64,000 nt of DNA, taken from NCBI RefSeq assembly GCF_903866365.1, contig NZ_CAIPNF010000352.1, positions 30,491 to 94,490 of the forward strand, read 5' to 3'. Under the pieces are notes generated by a model that saw nothing but the letters and a program-made list of their open reading frames with translations, was not told the origin of the DNA and did no database searches. The position numbers and the translations under genes were made by a program. Below, piece after piece: positions 9,304-16,927 of this stretch (within the stretch, counting starts at the first letter, position 1; every line of letters starts with the position of its first letter). The DNA is from an uncultured Thiocystis sp. (GTDB taxonomy: Bacteria; Pseudomonadota; Gammaproteobacteria; Chromatiales; Chromatiaceae).

Positions 9304-9777
9304 ATGGCTACAGCCGTACTCAGAGCGAGCCTCGTCGCCGTCGGATTGGTCTGGACGCTTGCCGTCCAGACCGTTCAGGCGGAGGACGTGAAGCGTTACG
9401 TGGTCGAAGGCTCGCGGGCCGCGGGGCTTGAATCCTGTGTCGAGCCAACCGAACGGATGCGCCGTCAGCACATGGAGTTCATCAAGCATCAACGCATCGC
9501 CACGGTTCATGAAGGCATCCGAACCGAGAAATACAGCCTGTCCGGGTGTGTCGACTGTCATATCAGCTACGACCAGGAACGGGTTCCCAGGCCAATCAAC
9601 GATCCGGATCAGTTCTGTGGCGCCTGCCATGCGTTCGCCGCCATCGACCTGAATTGCTTCGACTGTCACGCCGCCGTGCCCAATGGGGCGCGACTCGATG
9701 CCACGGCCATTGCCGCGCATCGGGCGGCGGGTGTCGGGCCGTTGGTCCAGTCTCGTCGCGATGGAGAGGACCGCTGA
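9304..9777 (+). CDS. dsrJ: triheme cytochrome c DsrJ
   Basis: DsrJ is the periplasmic, signal-anchored triheme c subunit of DsrMKJOP. The 157-residue protein begins with a hydrophobic leader (residues 5-26) and has three heme sites: CVDCH, CGACH and CFDCH. Cys45 (LESCVEP) aligns with the cysteine reported as an unusual His/Cys heme ligand in A. vinosum. The start at 9304 was chosen for the leader; the longer opening from 9100 lies inside dsrL in another frame. Confidence 0.95.
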   Translation: MATAVLRASLVAVGLVWTLAVQTVQAEDVKRYVVEGSRAAGLESCVEPTERMRRQHMEFIKHQRIATVHEGIRTEKYSLSGCVDCHISYDQERVPRPINDPDQFCGACHAFAAIDLNCFDCHAAVPNGARLDATAIAAHRAAGVGPLVQSRRDGEDR

Positions 9778-9778
9778 G

Positions 9779-10564
9779 ATGAAAGACGAAAACGAAGCCA
9801 GCGACGCGGCGGTCGATCCCCGCCGCCGCGCCTTCATGGGCGTGGCCGCCGGCGTCACGGCCGCGGTGGTCGCCCCCGGCGTGCTGCTGCATGCGGTCGC
9901 CGCCGCGCCGCGCTCGGAGGCGGTCACCGACGATGTCCGCTGGGGCCTGCTGATCGATACCGCTAAATGCGTCGACGGTTGCTCGGCGTGCGTCGCTGCC
10001 TGCGATCGGGAGAACGGGCTCGACCTGCAGTCCAAGCCGGAGGGCCAGTCGCCGCTCAAGTGGGACAGTCAGAGGGCGGCCTGGATCCGCAAGGTCAAGC
10101 TCCAGGACAACCAGACCGGTCGGGTCACCACGCTGCCCATGATGTGCCAGCACTGCGAACACCCGCCCTGCGTCGATGTCTGTCCCACGGGCGCCTCCTT
10201 CAAACGCGCGGACGGTATCGTCATGGTGGACCGCCACCTCTGTATCGGCTGCCGCTATTGCATGATGGCCTGTCCCTATAAGGCCAGAAGCTTTATCCAC
10301 GAGGAAATGCACGGTCAGCTCACGGCCGTCCCGCGCGGCAAGGGTTGCGTCGAGAGTTGCAACCTCTGTGTCCACCGCCGCGATTTCGGCGAGGAATCCA
10401 CGGCCTGCGTCGATGCCTGTGCCGCCGAGGGCCACCATGCGATCATGTTTGGCGATCTTAAGGATCCCGCGAGCCCGATCAGCCAATTGCTCAAGGAGAT
10501 GCCGAGCCGGCAGATCCGCGAGGATCTGTCCCTGAACACGGGCGTGCGCTATTCCGGTGTCTAA
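9779..10564 (+). CDS. dsrO: periplasmic ferredoxin-like subunit DsrO
   Basis: DsrO is a Tat-exported iron-sulfur protein of DsrMKJOP that links DsrJ to the membrane subunit DsrP. The 261-residue protein has an N-terminal twin-arginine signal (RRRAFMGVAAG, near residue 15) and a rich set of cysteine motifs: CVDGCSACVAAC, CQHCEHPPCVDVC, CIGCRYCMMAC and CVESCNLC...CVDAC. The start at 9779 comes one base after the dsrJ stop. Confidence 0.95.
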   Translation: MKDENEASDAAVDPRRRAFMGVAAGVTAAVVAPGVLLHAVAAAPRSEAVTDDVRWGLLIDTAKCVDGCSACVAACDRENGLDLQSKPEGQSPLKWDSQRAAWIRKVKLQDNQTGRVTTLPMMCQHCEHPPCVDVCPTGASFKRADGIVMVDRHLCIGCRYCMMACPYKARSFIHEEMHGQLTAVPRGKGCVESCNLCVHRRDFGEESTACVDACAAEGHHAIMFGDLKDPASPISQLLKEMPSRQIREDLSLNTGVRYSGV

Positions 10565-10585
10565 CCAAGGCGAGTGAAACCGATT

Positions 10586-11836
10586 ATGAAACGAATCGTC
10601 TATCGCGAGTGGCGTATCTCGCCCGCTCGGTATTGGGGCATCCTCGGCATCCTGGCCGCGGTCGCGGGCATGGCCATACTCGCCTTCGGTTACATGGAGC
10701 ATACCGGCCACTGGGTCACCGGCATGAATAACTCGGTGGTGTGGGGTACCCCGCACGTCTTCGCCGTGTTCCTCATCATCGCTGCGTCCGGGGCGCTCAA
10801 CATCGCCTCCATCGGCACGGTTTTCCACAAACCGATCTATAAGCCGCTTGGACGACTCTCCGGTTTGCTGGCGGTTGCCCTGCTGATGGGCGGGCTGCTG
10901 GTGCTGGTCATGGATCTGGGGCGTCCCGAGCGGCTCATCGTCGCCATGACTCACTACAACTTCAGCTCCATCTTTGCCTGGAACATCTTTCTCTATACCG
11001 GTTTCATGGTGATCGTCATCGCCTATCTCTGGACCATGGCGGATCGTCAGGGTGGGCCGTTCAATCAGCCGGTCGGTATCCTGGCCTTTGTGTGGCGTCT
11101 CGCGCTGACGACCGGCACCGGCGCCATCTTCGGCTTTCTGGTCGCCCGCCAGGCCTATGACGCAGCGATTCTGGCGCCCATGTTCGTCATCATGTCCTTC
11201 GCCTACGGACTGGCGGTTTTCATGCTGGTGCTGCTGTTCACCTTCGCCGACGAAGGCCGTCCGATCGGACCCAAGGTCATGAGACGCCTGAAAAATCTGC
11301 TGGGCGTCTTCGTGGCTGGCGTGCTCTATTTCACCCTGGTGTATCACCTGACCAATCTCTACGGCGCCAAGAACGATGGCCTGGAGCACTGGCTGCTGCT
11401 GAGCGGCGGCATCTATACCTTCCTGTTCTGGGTCGGCTGGGTGCTGATCGGCGGTCTGCTGCCGCTCGGGATCCTCTATCATCCGGAGTTGAGCAAGGAG
11501 CGCAACTGGATCGTGGCCGCCTGTTCCCTGGTCATCCTGGGCGGACTGGCGACCCTCTACGTGATCATCATCGGCAGTCAGGCCTATCCCATCCAGATGT
11601 TCCCCGGCCAGACCATCCTGGAGTCCGGCTTTCTCGATGGCGTGAAGGGTCAGCCTGGACCCTACAGTCCCACCATCCCCGAGGTTCTGTTGGGGCTGGG
11701 CGGGGTCGCGGTGGCCTTGATTGTCACGGTCGTGGGTGTGCGGGTGCTGCAATTCCTGCCTGAATCGCTGGCGGACGGCGTGGTCCCGGTCGACGAGGAA
11801 ACCCTCAGCGAGGAGGCATTCGCCAAGCCGGCCTGA
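10586..11836 (+). CDS. dsrP: DsrMKJOP membrane subunit DsrP (NrfD family)
   Basis: DsrP is a polytopic NrfD-like membrane subunit probably contacting the quinone pool. The 416-residue protein (MKRIVYREWRISPARYWG...) has about ten hydrophobic segments. An in-frame GTG at 10574 is also possible, but the ATG at 10586 has AAGGCGAG (10567-10574) at suitable distance. dsrN begins 5 nt after the stop. Confidence 0.93.
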   Translation: MKRIVYREWRISPARYWGILGILAAVAGMAILAFGYMEHTGHWVTGMNNSVVWGTPHVFAVFLIIAASGALNIASIGTVFHKPIYKPLGRLSGLLAVALLMGGLLVLVMDLGRPERLIVAMTHYNFSSIFAWNIFLYTGFMVIVIAYLWTMADRQGGPFNQPVGILAFVWRLALTTGTGAIFGFLVARQAYDAAILAPMFVIMSFAYGLAVFMLVLLFTFADEGRPIGPKVMRRLKNLLGVFVAGVLYFTLVYHLTNLYGAKNDGLEHWLLLSGGIYTFLFWVGWVLIGGLLPLGILYHPELSKERNWIVAACSLVILGGLATLYVIIIGSQAYPIQMFPGQTILESGFLDGVKGQPGPYSPTIPEVLLGLGGVAVALIVTVVGVRVLQFLPESLADGVVPVDEETLSEEAFAKPA

Positions 11837-11841
11837 GACCG

Positions 11842-13221
11842 ATGGCCCATCTCTATCTCGCCGCGCCGCAGAAATCCTCCGGCAAGACCACGCTGACGAT
11901 CGGACTCTGCCGCGAATGGCGCAATCGCGGTCTGGTCGTGCAGCCTTTCAAGAAAGGCCCCGACTTCATCGACCCGCTCTGGTTGACGCAGGCTGCCGGA
12001 CGCGCCTGCTTCAACCTGGATTTCCACACCATGGACCGGGCCGAGATCGCCGCCGCGTTCAGCGACGAACTCGGCACGGCCGATCTCGGCCTGATCGAGG
12101 GGAACGTCGGTCTGTTCGACAGCACCGACCTCGCCGGCGCCAACAGCAACGCCGAACTCGCCAAACAACTGCGCGCCCCGGTCATTCTGGTCGTCAACTG
12201 TCATGGCATGGCGCGCGGAATCGCGCCCCTCCTGCTCGGCTACCGGGCCTTCGATCCGCAACTCCACCTCGCCGGCGTCGTGCTCAACCGGGTCGGCGGC
12301 ACCCGTCATGGGGATAATCTAGTCCGGGTCGTCGAGCACTATACGGATCTGCCCGTCCTCGGCGTGTTGCATCGCGATGACGGGATCGGCATCGAGGAAC
12401 GTCATCTGGGGTTGATGCCAAGCAATGAAGCCGCTGGCGCCGAGGCTTGGATCGAGGGGATTCGTCGCCGGATCGCCGAACAGGTCGATCTGGAGCGACT
12501 GATCGCGATTGCCGAGCAGGCGCCGCGCCCCGATCCAGTCGCGCCGCCCGCGTCGAGGGTCGCGTGCGACGGCGCGCCGCTGCGTATCGGCATCGCCCGA
12601 GACGCGGCATTCGGCTTCTACTATCCCGACGATCTACGCGCACTCGCCGCCGGCGGCGCGGAACTGGTGTCCTTCAGCCCAGTCGCCGACGCCGAACCTC
12701 CAGACGTGGACGCGCTCTTTCTCGGTGGCGGTTTCCCCGAATGCCGCATGGCCGAACTGGAAGCCAACCGCTCGATGCGTCAGGGAATCGCCGAGTTCAT
12801 CGCCGACGGCGGGCCGGTCTACGCCGAGTGCGGCGGCCTCATGTATCTTTGCGAGGGCATGAGCTGGAACGGCGAGCGCCGCGCGATGGTTGGCGCGCTC
12901 AAGGCCGAGATCGAGATGCGCCCGCGACCGCAGGGCAGGGGCTATGTCAGATTGCGCGAGACAGCGGATTTTCCCTGGCCGCGACTCACGCCTCGACCCG
13001 CTGAGATCGCCGCCCATGAGTTCCACCACTCAGCCGTGGTGCGGCCCGATCCGTCCTGGACCTATGGTTACGACATCCTGCGTGGCACCGGGGTGGACGG
13101 AGCGCATGACGGAATCGTGCAAGGCAACCTGTTGGCCTGCTACAGCCATCTACGCGATGTCGGCGGAAACGGCTGGACCGGTCGATTTCTCGCGCATGTC
13201 AGGCGGTGCTTGGGGGAGTGA
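11842..13221 (+). CDS. dsrN: siroheme amidase DsrN (cobyrinate a,c-diamide synthase family)
   Basis: DsrN is a CobB/CbiA-like glutamine amidotransferase thought to make the siroheme amide used by DsrAB. The 459-residue protein has a P-loop (SSGKTTLTIGLC, near residue 13) for the dethiobiotin-synthetase-like domain and a C-terminal class I amidotransferase with nucleophile Cys in YAECGGLMYL. In A. vinosum dsrR follows at once; here a 2.2-kb island intervenes. Confidence 0.94.
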   Translation: MAHLYLAAPQKSSGKTTLTIGLCREWRNRGLVVQPFKKGPDFIDPLWLTQAAGRACFNLDFHTMDRAEIAAAFSDELGTADLGLIEGNVGLFDSTDLAGANSNAELAKQLRAPVILVVNCHGMARGIAPLLLGYRAFDPQLHLAGVVLNRVGGTRHGDNLVRVVEHYTDLPVLGVLHRDDGIGIEERHLGLMPSNEAAGAEAWIEGIRRRIAEQVDLERLIAIAEQAPRPDPVAPPASRVACDGAPLRIGIARDAAFGFYYPDDLRALAAGGAELVSFSPVADAEPPDVDALFLGGGFPECRMAELEANRSMRQGIAEFIADGGPVYAECGGLMYLCEGMSWNGERRAMVGALKAEIEMRPRPQGRGYVRLRETADFPWPRLTPRPAEIAAHEFHHSAVVRPDPSWTYGYDILRGTGVDGAHDGIVQGNLLACYSHLRDVGGNGWTGRFLAHVRRCLGE

Positions 13222-13364
13222 CGATAGCGTCGCAGTTGGAGATCCGTTTTTAAACCGTATCAGCTCTGTATCGCGGTGTGATATTTCGCTTCAAGTTGTG
13301 CGCCGATGCTGACGCATCTTTCCGGTCTAACCATTCCTCGGCTAGTTCACCTTGGAGATTAAAC

Positions 13365-13401
13365 GGATTCTGTCTAGTCGCAAACATGGAATCTGTCTAG
13401 T
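13365..13401 (+). repeat. short direct repeat before cassette island
   Basis: GGATTCTGTCTAGT (13365-13378) recurs as GGAATCTGTCTAGT (13388-13401), 13 of 14 identical, 23 bp apart, in the non-coding 13222-13447 stretch. It lies just left of the proposed cassette boundary at 13422. It could be a remnant of the insertion; no function is evident. Confidence 0.45.
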
Positions 13402-13447
13402 ACCATAAGTACGGATTCACTGTTAGGGCAAACAGGAGACATCAAGC

Positions 13448-13706
13448 ATGGGGCTAATCGCCGACCTTCTGAAAGAGATTCCGAGTACAGCTCGCTACAA
13501 AGCCGAGCTTGAAGCGATGGAAAAGGAGAATGTCTCTCTTAAAGCGCAGATAGCGGTTCTTCGCTCGGAGAACGAAAATCTACTTTCATATTGAAGACCC
13601 TCGCGTAGCAAAGATGACCGACAAAAAGAACGTCGGAGATTTGTTCGCTCAGTATTCACTAACAAAAGATGGACACCAGTATTGCGCCCAACATGGCCTG
13701 TTGTGA
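13448..13706 (+). pseudogene. frameshifted small coiled-coil ORF of cassette 1
   Basis: A 48-residue ORF (MGLIADLLKEIPSTARY..., 13448-13594) has a good RBS (AGGAG at 13433-13437) and a heptad-like tail (ALEKEN/LRSENEN type). A second reading phase continues from about 13587 as HIEDPRVAKMTDKKNVGDL... and stops at 13706, 4 nt before the attC-like site. A one-base slip in the TTT of CTTTCAT near 13584-13586 would join them into about 86 residues. The product resembles a class of small proteins starting MGLLxDLLKEIP seen in many bacteria; no function is known to me. Alternatively there are two ORFs, the second starting at ATG 13614. Confidence 0.5.
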
Positions 13707-13710
13707 AAAG

Positions 13711-13803
13711 CCCTAACCATTGTCTAAACCCGAGCCCGGCATCGGCGCCGTGCTCGCCCGCTGAGTCAGTAGCAGGCCGGGCCGGATTGGGCAGGCGTTA
13801 GGC
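13711..13803 (+). other. attC-like recombination site 1
   Basis: R'' box CCCTAAC (13711-13717) and R' box GTTAGGC (13797-13803) flank an imperfect palindrome. TGTCTAAACC (13721-13730) pairs 7 of 10 with GGATTGGGCA (13784-13793), and GCCCGGC (13734-13740) pairs exactly with GCCGGGC (13776-13782). Length 93 bp is within the known attC range. The R' box fits GTTRRRY; the R'' box differs from RYYYAAC only at its first base. Confidence 0.55.
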
Positions 13804-13865
13804 ATCAGGAAGGCCAGTTCCTTGTCTGTCTAAGGTGTCTAAAATCGTCTAAAAGGGAGAGATCG

Positions 13866-14483
13866 ATGGCTGTAAAGTCAGCGTCCCATGCAATAACATC
13901 TGTATGTCAGAAGCAAGTGGGACGATGCTACATAAGGCTAATACTGCTTTCACTGACGATCGTAATTGCTGGCAGTGTCGAGGCAGCTTCGTTATGTAAA
14001 GCTATCGCGGTTATAGATGTGGCAACTACATTAAACGGCACCGCGTATACGGTGAGCGCAGGAAGTTACCTAGAGCCCGTAACAACTTATAAAGTTGACA
14101 AAGGGACTAACGATTCGTGGTTTTGCTCTCACAGCTTATGCTATCTAACTCATTTATATAGGAAGGGCAAGAAGAGTGAGGCGCTACGCCTGATAAACTG
14201 TAGGATCGGGAACGTTTTATCTGACGGCATCAATGACGTCACTTACTACCTTGATCCGATAAGAGAAAAGAATTCAGAAGATGATCTTCGTCGATTTGAT
14301 GTAATTAATAGATTGTTAGATATTGGTTTGTGTGAAGTGTGCGCGGACAACGCTGTTAACTTCTATTTGAAGAAGCCATCATCCGATTGTGCTAAATTAG
14401 TTAGGCAAGCTCTAGAAGGCAATCCAACTGCGATAGTAAAACTCACAGATTCTTCTCAAAATTTCTGTCAATGGGAATATTAG
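13866..14483 (+). CDS. exported protein of unknown function
   Basis: I do not recognise this 205-residue protein. A hydrophobic stretch (residues 25-40, LILLSLTIVIAGSVEA) followed by AASLCK looks like a signal peptide, suggesting periplasmic export. The mature part has about ten cysteines (for example WFCSHSLCYLTHLY, DIGLCEVCADN), which may form disulfides. The SHSLCYLTHLYRKGKKSEAL stretch recalls short helical repeats but no domain is clear. The start at 13866 has GGGAGAG upstream. Codon use is AT-rich and unlike the dsr genes, fitting a transferred cassette gene. Confidence 0.7.
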   Translation: MAVKSASHAITSVCQKQVGRCYIRLILLSLTIVIAGSVEAASLCKAIAVIDVATTLNGTAYTVSAGSYLEPVTTYKVDKGTNDSWFCSHSLCYLTHLYRKGKKSEALRLINCRIGNVLSDGINDVTYYLDPIREKNSEDDLRRFDVINRLLDIGLCEVCADNAVNFYLKKPSSDCAKLVRQALEGNPTAIVKLTDSSQNFCQWEY

Positions 14484-14533
14484 CCTCTATTAAAAAGCTG
14501 GGTTTCTGCCTTTTGGCAACCAACATTCGCGAG

Positions 14534-14605
14534 GGATCGGGGTCAGGTCTCGCATCGTAGCATCTGAATTAAAGAGGATCGGAGTCAGGTCTCGCATCGT
14601 AGCAT
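14534..14605 (+). repeat. two 30-bp direct repeats
   Basis: Two 30-bp copies (14534-14563 and 14576-14605), 29 of 30 identical, start at GGATCGG and end at CGTAGCAT, with a 42-bp period. They resemble the repeated ggGTCAGGTCT-type sequences that flank Y1 (IS200/REP-associated) transposase genes in many proteobacteria, but no transposase is present. The rest of 14484-14771 shows no gene. Confidence 0.7.
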
Positions 14606-14771
14606 TTAAAAATGAGATGCTGGCCAACAGGCGCGGCAGTGACGATTAACAATCGCATAATAAGCAATTAAAGCGCGGCCCCCAGACGGTGCGGTGCTCG
14701 TTCTGCATGATCGTGCCAGCGGGGCCGCTTCATCTTTTCGTGACCAAATAAGACAGCGAACGGGGTTCGAG

Positions 14772-15272
14772 ATGATCATCAGAAGAGAAACGGTCGATGA
14801 CATTGAGGCGATCGGCCAAGTGACAATCGCCGCCTTCAAAACGCTTCCAATCAGCAATCACACGGAACAATTTATCATCAATGCGTTACGGGCTGCGGGG
14901 GTTCTGACGATCTCTCTCGTGGCTGAAATTGATGGGCGAGTTGTCGGACATATCGCCTTTTCGCCGGTCGAAATTTCCGATGGTTCAACGGGGTGGTACG
15001 GTCTCGGTCCCGTGTCCGTCTTGCCGGAATACCAGAAGCAGGGGATTGGGCAATCGCTTGTCAACGAAGGAATCTCCATGCTGAAAGAGTTGGGCGGCGA
15101 AGGCTGCGCGCTTGTCGGCGATCCGAATTTTTATCGGCGCGTCGGTTTCAACCATGCCCCCGAATTAAGGTATGAGGGCATTCCACAAGAATTTTTCCTG
15201 GTCTTGCCGTTTCACGAAACAGTCCCGCAAGGCATGGTTGCGTTTCATGAAGGCTTTTTCGCCAATGCCTAA
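14772..15272 (+). CDS. GNAT family N-acetyltransferase
   Basis: The 166-residue protein has a GNAT fold: N-terminal IRRETVDDIEAIGQV, the central strand GLGPVSVLPEYQKQGIGQSLV (acetyl-CoA pyrophosphate loop Q-x-x-G-I-G, near residue 90) and the VGDPNFYRRVGF motif common in YhbS/PF13527-like acetyltransferases. The substrate is unknown. The start at 14772 gives the usual family N-terminus. The TAA stop (15270-15272) lies within the attC-like R'' box GCCTAAC, a common feature of cassette genes. GNAT genes are frequent integron cargo. Confidence 0.85.
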   Translation: MIIRRETVDDIEAIGQVTIAAFKTLPISNHTEQFIINALRAAGVLTISLVAEIDGRVVGHIAFSPVEISDGSTGWYGLGPVSVLPEYQKQGIGQSLVNEGISMLKELGGEGCALVGDPNFYRRVGFNHAPELRYEGIPQEFFLVLPFHETVPQGMVAFHEGFFANA

Positions 15273-15314
15273 CTGCCGGTTCGCTGGCTTGTTGCCTAGC
15301 GTCAACCGGGACAG
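15267..15314 (+). other. attC-like recombination site 2
   Basis: GCCTAAC (15267-15273), spacer TGCCG, then GTTCGCTGGC (15279-15288), a TTGTT loop, GCCTAGCGTCAAC (15294-15306), CGGGACA and G15314. The arms pair with a few unpaired extra bases, as attC hairpins do. The expected R' continuation is replaced by TCGACAT, so this would be the junction with non-cassette sequence. A further inverted repeat, GGACAGT (15309-15315) / ACTGTCC, follows before dsrR. Confidence 0.5.
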
Positions 15315-15436
15315 TCGACATGACCATGATCGTTGACCGAGGACATGCCGACTAAGCTGCACTGTCCAAAACCGACATCATAAGGTTTAAACTTGTGTCA
15401 GTTCCAAAGCGGATAGCCAACAAGTAAAGGTCTGAG

Positions 15437-15751
15437 ATGTTTAAACTCACAGCAGCAGCCGCCGAACAGGTTCTGAAGGCGGCGAATCAGGGCGGCACCG
15501 AGGGCATGTCTCTGCGCCTGGCCGCCGCCCAGCAGCCGGATGGCGGTATCGACTATCGCATGGGATTCGACGAACTCACCGAGGATGACATTCGGATGAC
15601 CTGCGAGGGTGTCGATGTCATCATGTCGCCTGAACAGGTTCCGCTGCTGGATCAGGCGATCATGGATTTTGTCGAGATCGAACCGGGGCAGTTCCATTTC
15701 ATCTTTCTTAATCCAAAAGACCCGAATTACAAACCGCCGATCGAGGATTAG
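15437..15751 (+). CDS. dsrR: A-type scaffold-like protein DsrR
   Basis: DsrR has the IscA/A-type fold but lacks the cysteine ligand set; in A. vinosum it influences dsr expression post-transcriptionally. The 104-residue product starts MFKLTAAAAEQVLKA and has a single cysteine (MTCEGVD), not the three of IscA. RBS is AAAGGTCTGAG. Its 5' region, including about 50 bp upstream, recurs in degraded form at 51605-51715. Confidence 0.93.
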   Translation: MFKLTAAAAEQVLKAANQGGTEGMSLRLAAAQQPDGGIDYRMGFDELTEDDIRMTCEGVDVIMSPEQVPLLDQAIMDFVEIEPGQFHFIFLNPKDPNYKPPIED

Positions 15752-15802
15752 CAATGCTCGTCTTCCCCTGTGCAAGGTCATCTTTCAGCAGGTTCTGATC
15801 CG

Positions 15803-16927
15803 ATGGACCTCAGTCCCGAGGACAGCCTCCGGCTCAATGTCCTGCTGGCCAACCGACCTCAGGCGATCCGTATCGACGAGAACCGGATGATCGTCCAGGG
15901 GCTTGGCCCTCGGGGCGAAGCGACCATCCGACTCAATCCCAATACCCGCCCTGATCCGTATTTGCGCCGCGTCAGGGAGTTGATCTCCGGACATGTTCTG
16001 GGGTCGCCCGGCGGCTATCCCATCTATCTGCGTCGCTGGACCCGGATGGGCCAGATGCGCGACGACAGCCTGGAACAGCTGCTGCTGCTCGGCGAGCCCG
16101 AGGCGGTGGTCGCCGCCGTTTGCGCGCCCGGACTCACCGAGGAGCTGGCGCGACGCGCCTGGTGGGCGATGGAGGATGCCGGCAATGCCCGCCGCATGCT
16201 CGCCAATCCAGTGATCGCGAGTAGTCTGATGGGGCAGGTACTCGCCGCTTATCTGATCGAGTACCTGCCCTTCGAGACCGAGAGCGAGGCGATCATGGAA
16301 TCTGTCCGGTTGGTGTTGCAGCCGGGCCTGCTCGACGAGGCGCAGCGGGACGATCTCTGGCGTAAGTCCGCCCGTAAGCATGCCTATCTGGTCGGTTTTC
16401 TCCAGGCATTGCCGGACGGTTTGCCGGAACCGGCGCCCGCGCGCGTGCTGGCGGAGGCCGTGCATGACCTGGCGGGTCAGGACAATGTCGCCGCGGTTTT
16501 GCTCCAACGGGCATACTCGTGGCAGGGTCAATCGTTCATCAAGGCGGTCGCGGCCGTGCTTGCCAAGCCTCCCAGCCAGGATGTCGTGCTCGCCGCCTTC
16601 GCCTGTCTGCGCGAGTATTTCGCCCCGCTGCGCCCGGCGGGCGATCCCGATCTGGCGCTCGACGACTTGCTCCTGGACGCCGCGCGATTCGTCGATGCGG
16701 ACGACCCGGACAAGCGGGTCGCCGGGATTCTGCGGCGCATACCGGCCCTGGCCCCCGAGATCGCGGCGATGCGATTTTTTTCCGGCGTGGGGTATGGTCT
16801 GATCCGACCGATTCTGTCCGATTCCACCACGCTGGGCAGTCTCATGCGCCGTAAGCTCGCCCCAATCATTGCTCCGATCCGCGAGCGCCTGGACCTCTTG
16901 CTTTCGTTCAACAGGTTTTCGAGATGA
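15803..16927 (+). CDS. dsrS: DsrS protein
   Basis: DsrS is a cytoplasmic protein of unknown biochemistry closing the dsr cluster in A. vinosum. The start [15 protein letters not shown] at 15803 gives 374 residues and is kept in the degraded copy; an in-frame ATG at 15770 would add 11 residues. The protein is mostly helical with no catalytic motif I recognise. Its last 4 nt overlap proA (ATGA at 16924-16927), so translation is probably coupled. Confidence 0.9.
   Translation: MDLSPEDSLRLNVLLANRPQAIRIDENRMIVQGLGPRGEATIRLNPNTRPDPYLRRVRELISGHVLGSPGGYPIYLRRWTRMGQMRDDSLEQLLLLGEPEAVVAAVCAPGLTEELARRAWWAMEDAGNARRMLANPVIASSLMGQVLAAYLIEYLPFETESEAIMESVRLVLQPGLLDEAQRDDLWRKSARKHAYLVGFLQALPDGLPEPAPARVLAEAVHDLAGQDNVAAVLLQRAYSWQGQSFIKAVAAVLAKPPSQDVVLAAFACLREYFAPLRPAGDPDLALDDLLLDAARFVDADDPDKRVAGILRRIPALAPEIAAMRFFSGVGYGLIRPILSDSTTLGSLMRRKLAPIIAPIRERLDLLLSFNRFSR

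Larger units (their letters stand above)
13422..15314 (+). mobile_element. integron-type gene-cassette cluster without integrase (CALIN-like)
   Basis: The island interrupting dsrN-dsrR has cassette architecture. The left boundary GTTAGGGC (13422-13429) is the exact reverse complement of GCCCTAAC (13710-13717), the start of an attC-like palindrome ending in GTTAGGC (13797-13803). That second boundary, GTTAGGCAT, is complementary to ATGCCTAAC (15265-15273), the start of a second attC-like palindrome. This is the pairing expected when each cassette carries its own split attC. Inferred cassettes: 13423-13797 and 13798-15314. Base composition is lower in GC than the dsr genes. No intI gene is in the window. 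Confidence 0.6.

Noticed and set aside
9596..11752. 718-codon ORF antisense to dsrJ-dsrO-dsrP
   Set aside because: Spans three real genes on the other strand; rich in His/Asp/Gly as shadow translations are.
13325..13428. Possible third attC (GTCTAAC ... GTTAGGG) left of cassette 1
   Set aside because: The boxes fit loosely but the inner sequence does not pair as a palindrome.
14484..14771. Search for an attC between the exported protein gene and the GNAT gene
   Set aside because: No RYYYAAC/GTTRRRY pair with a palindromic interior was found.
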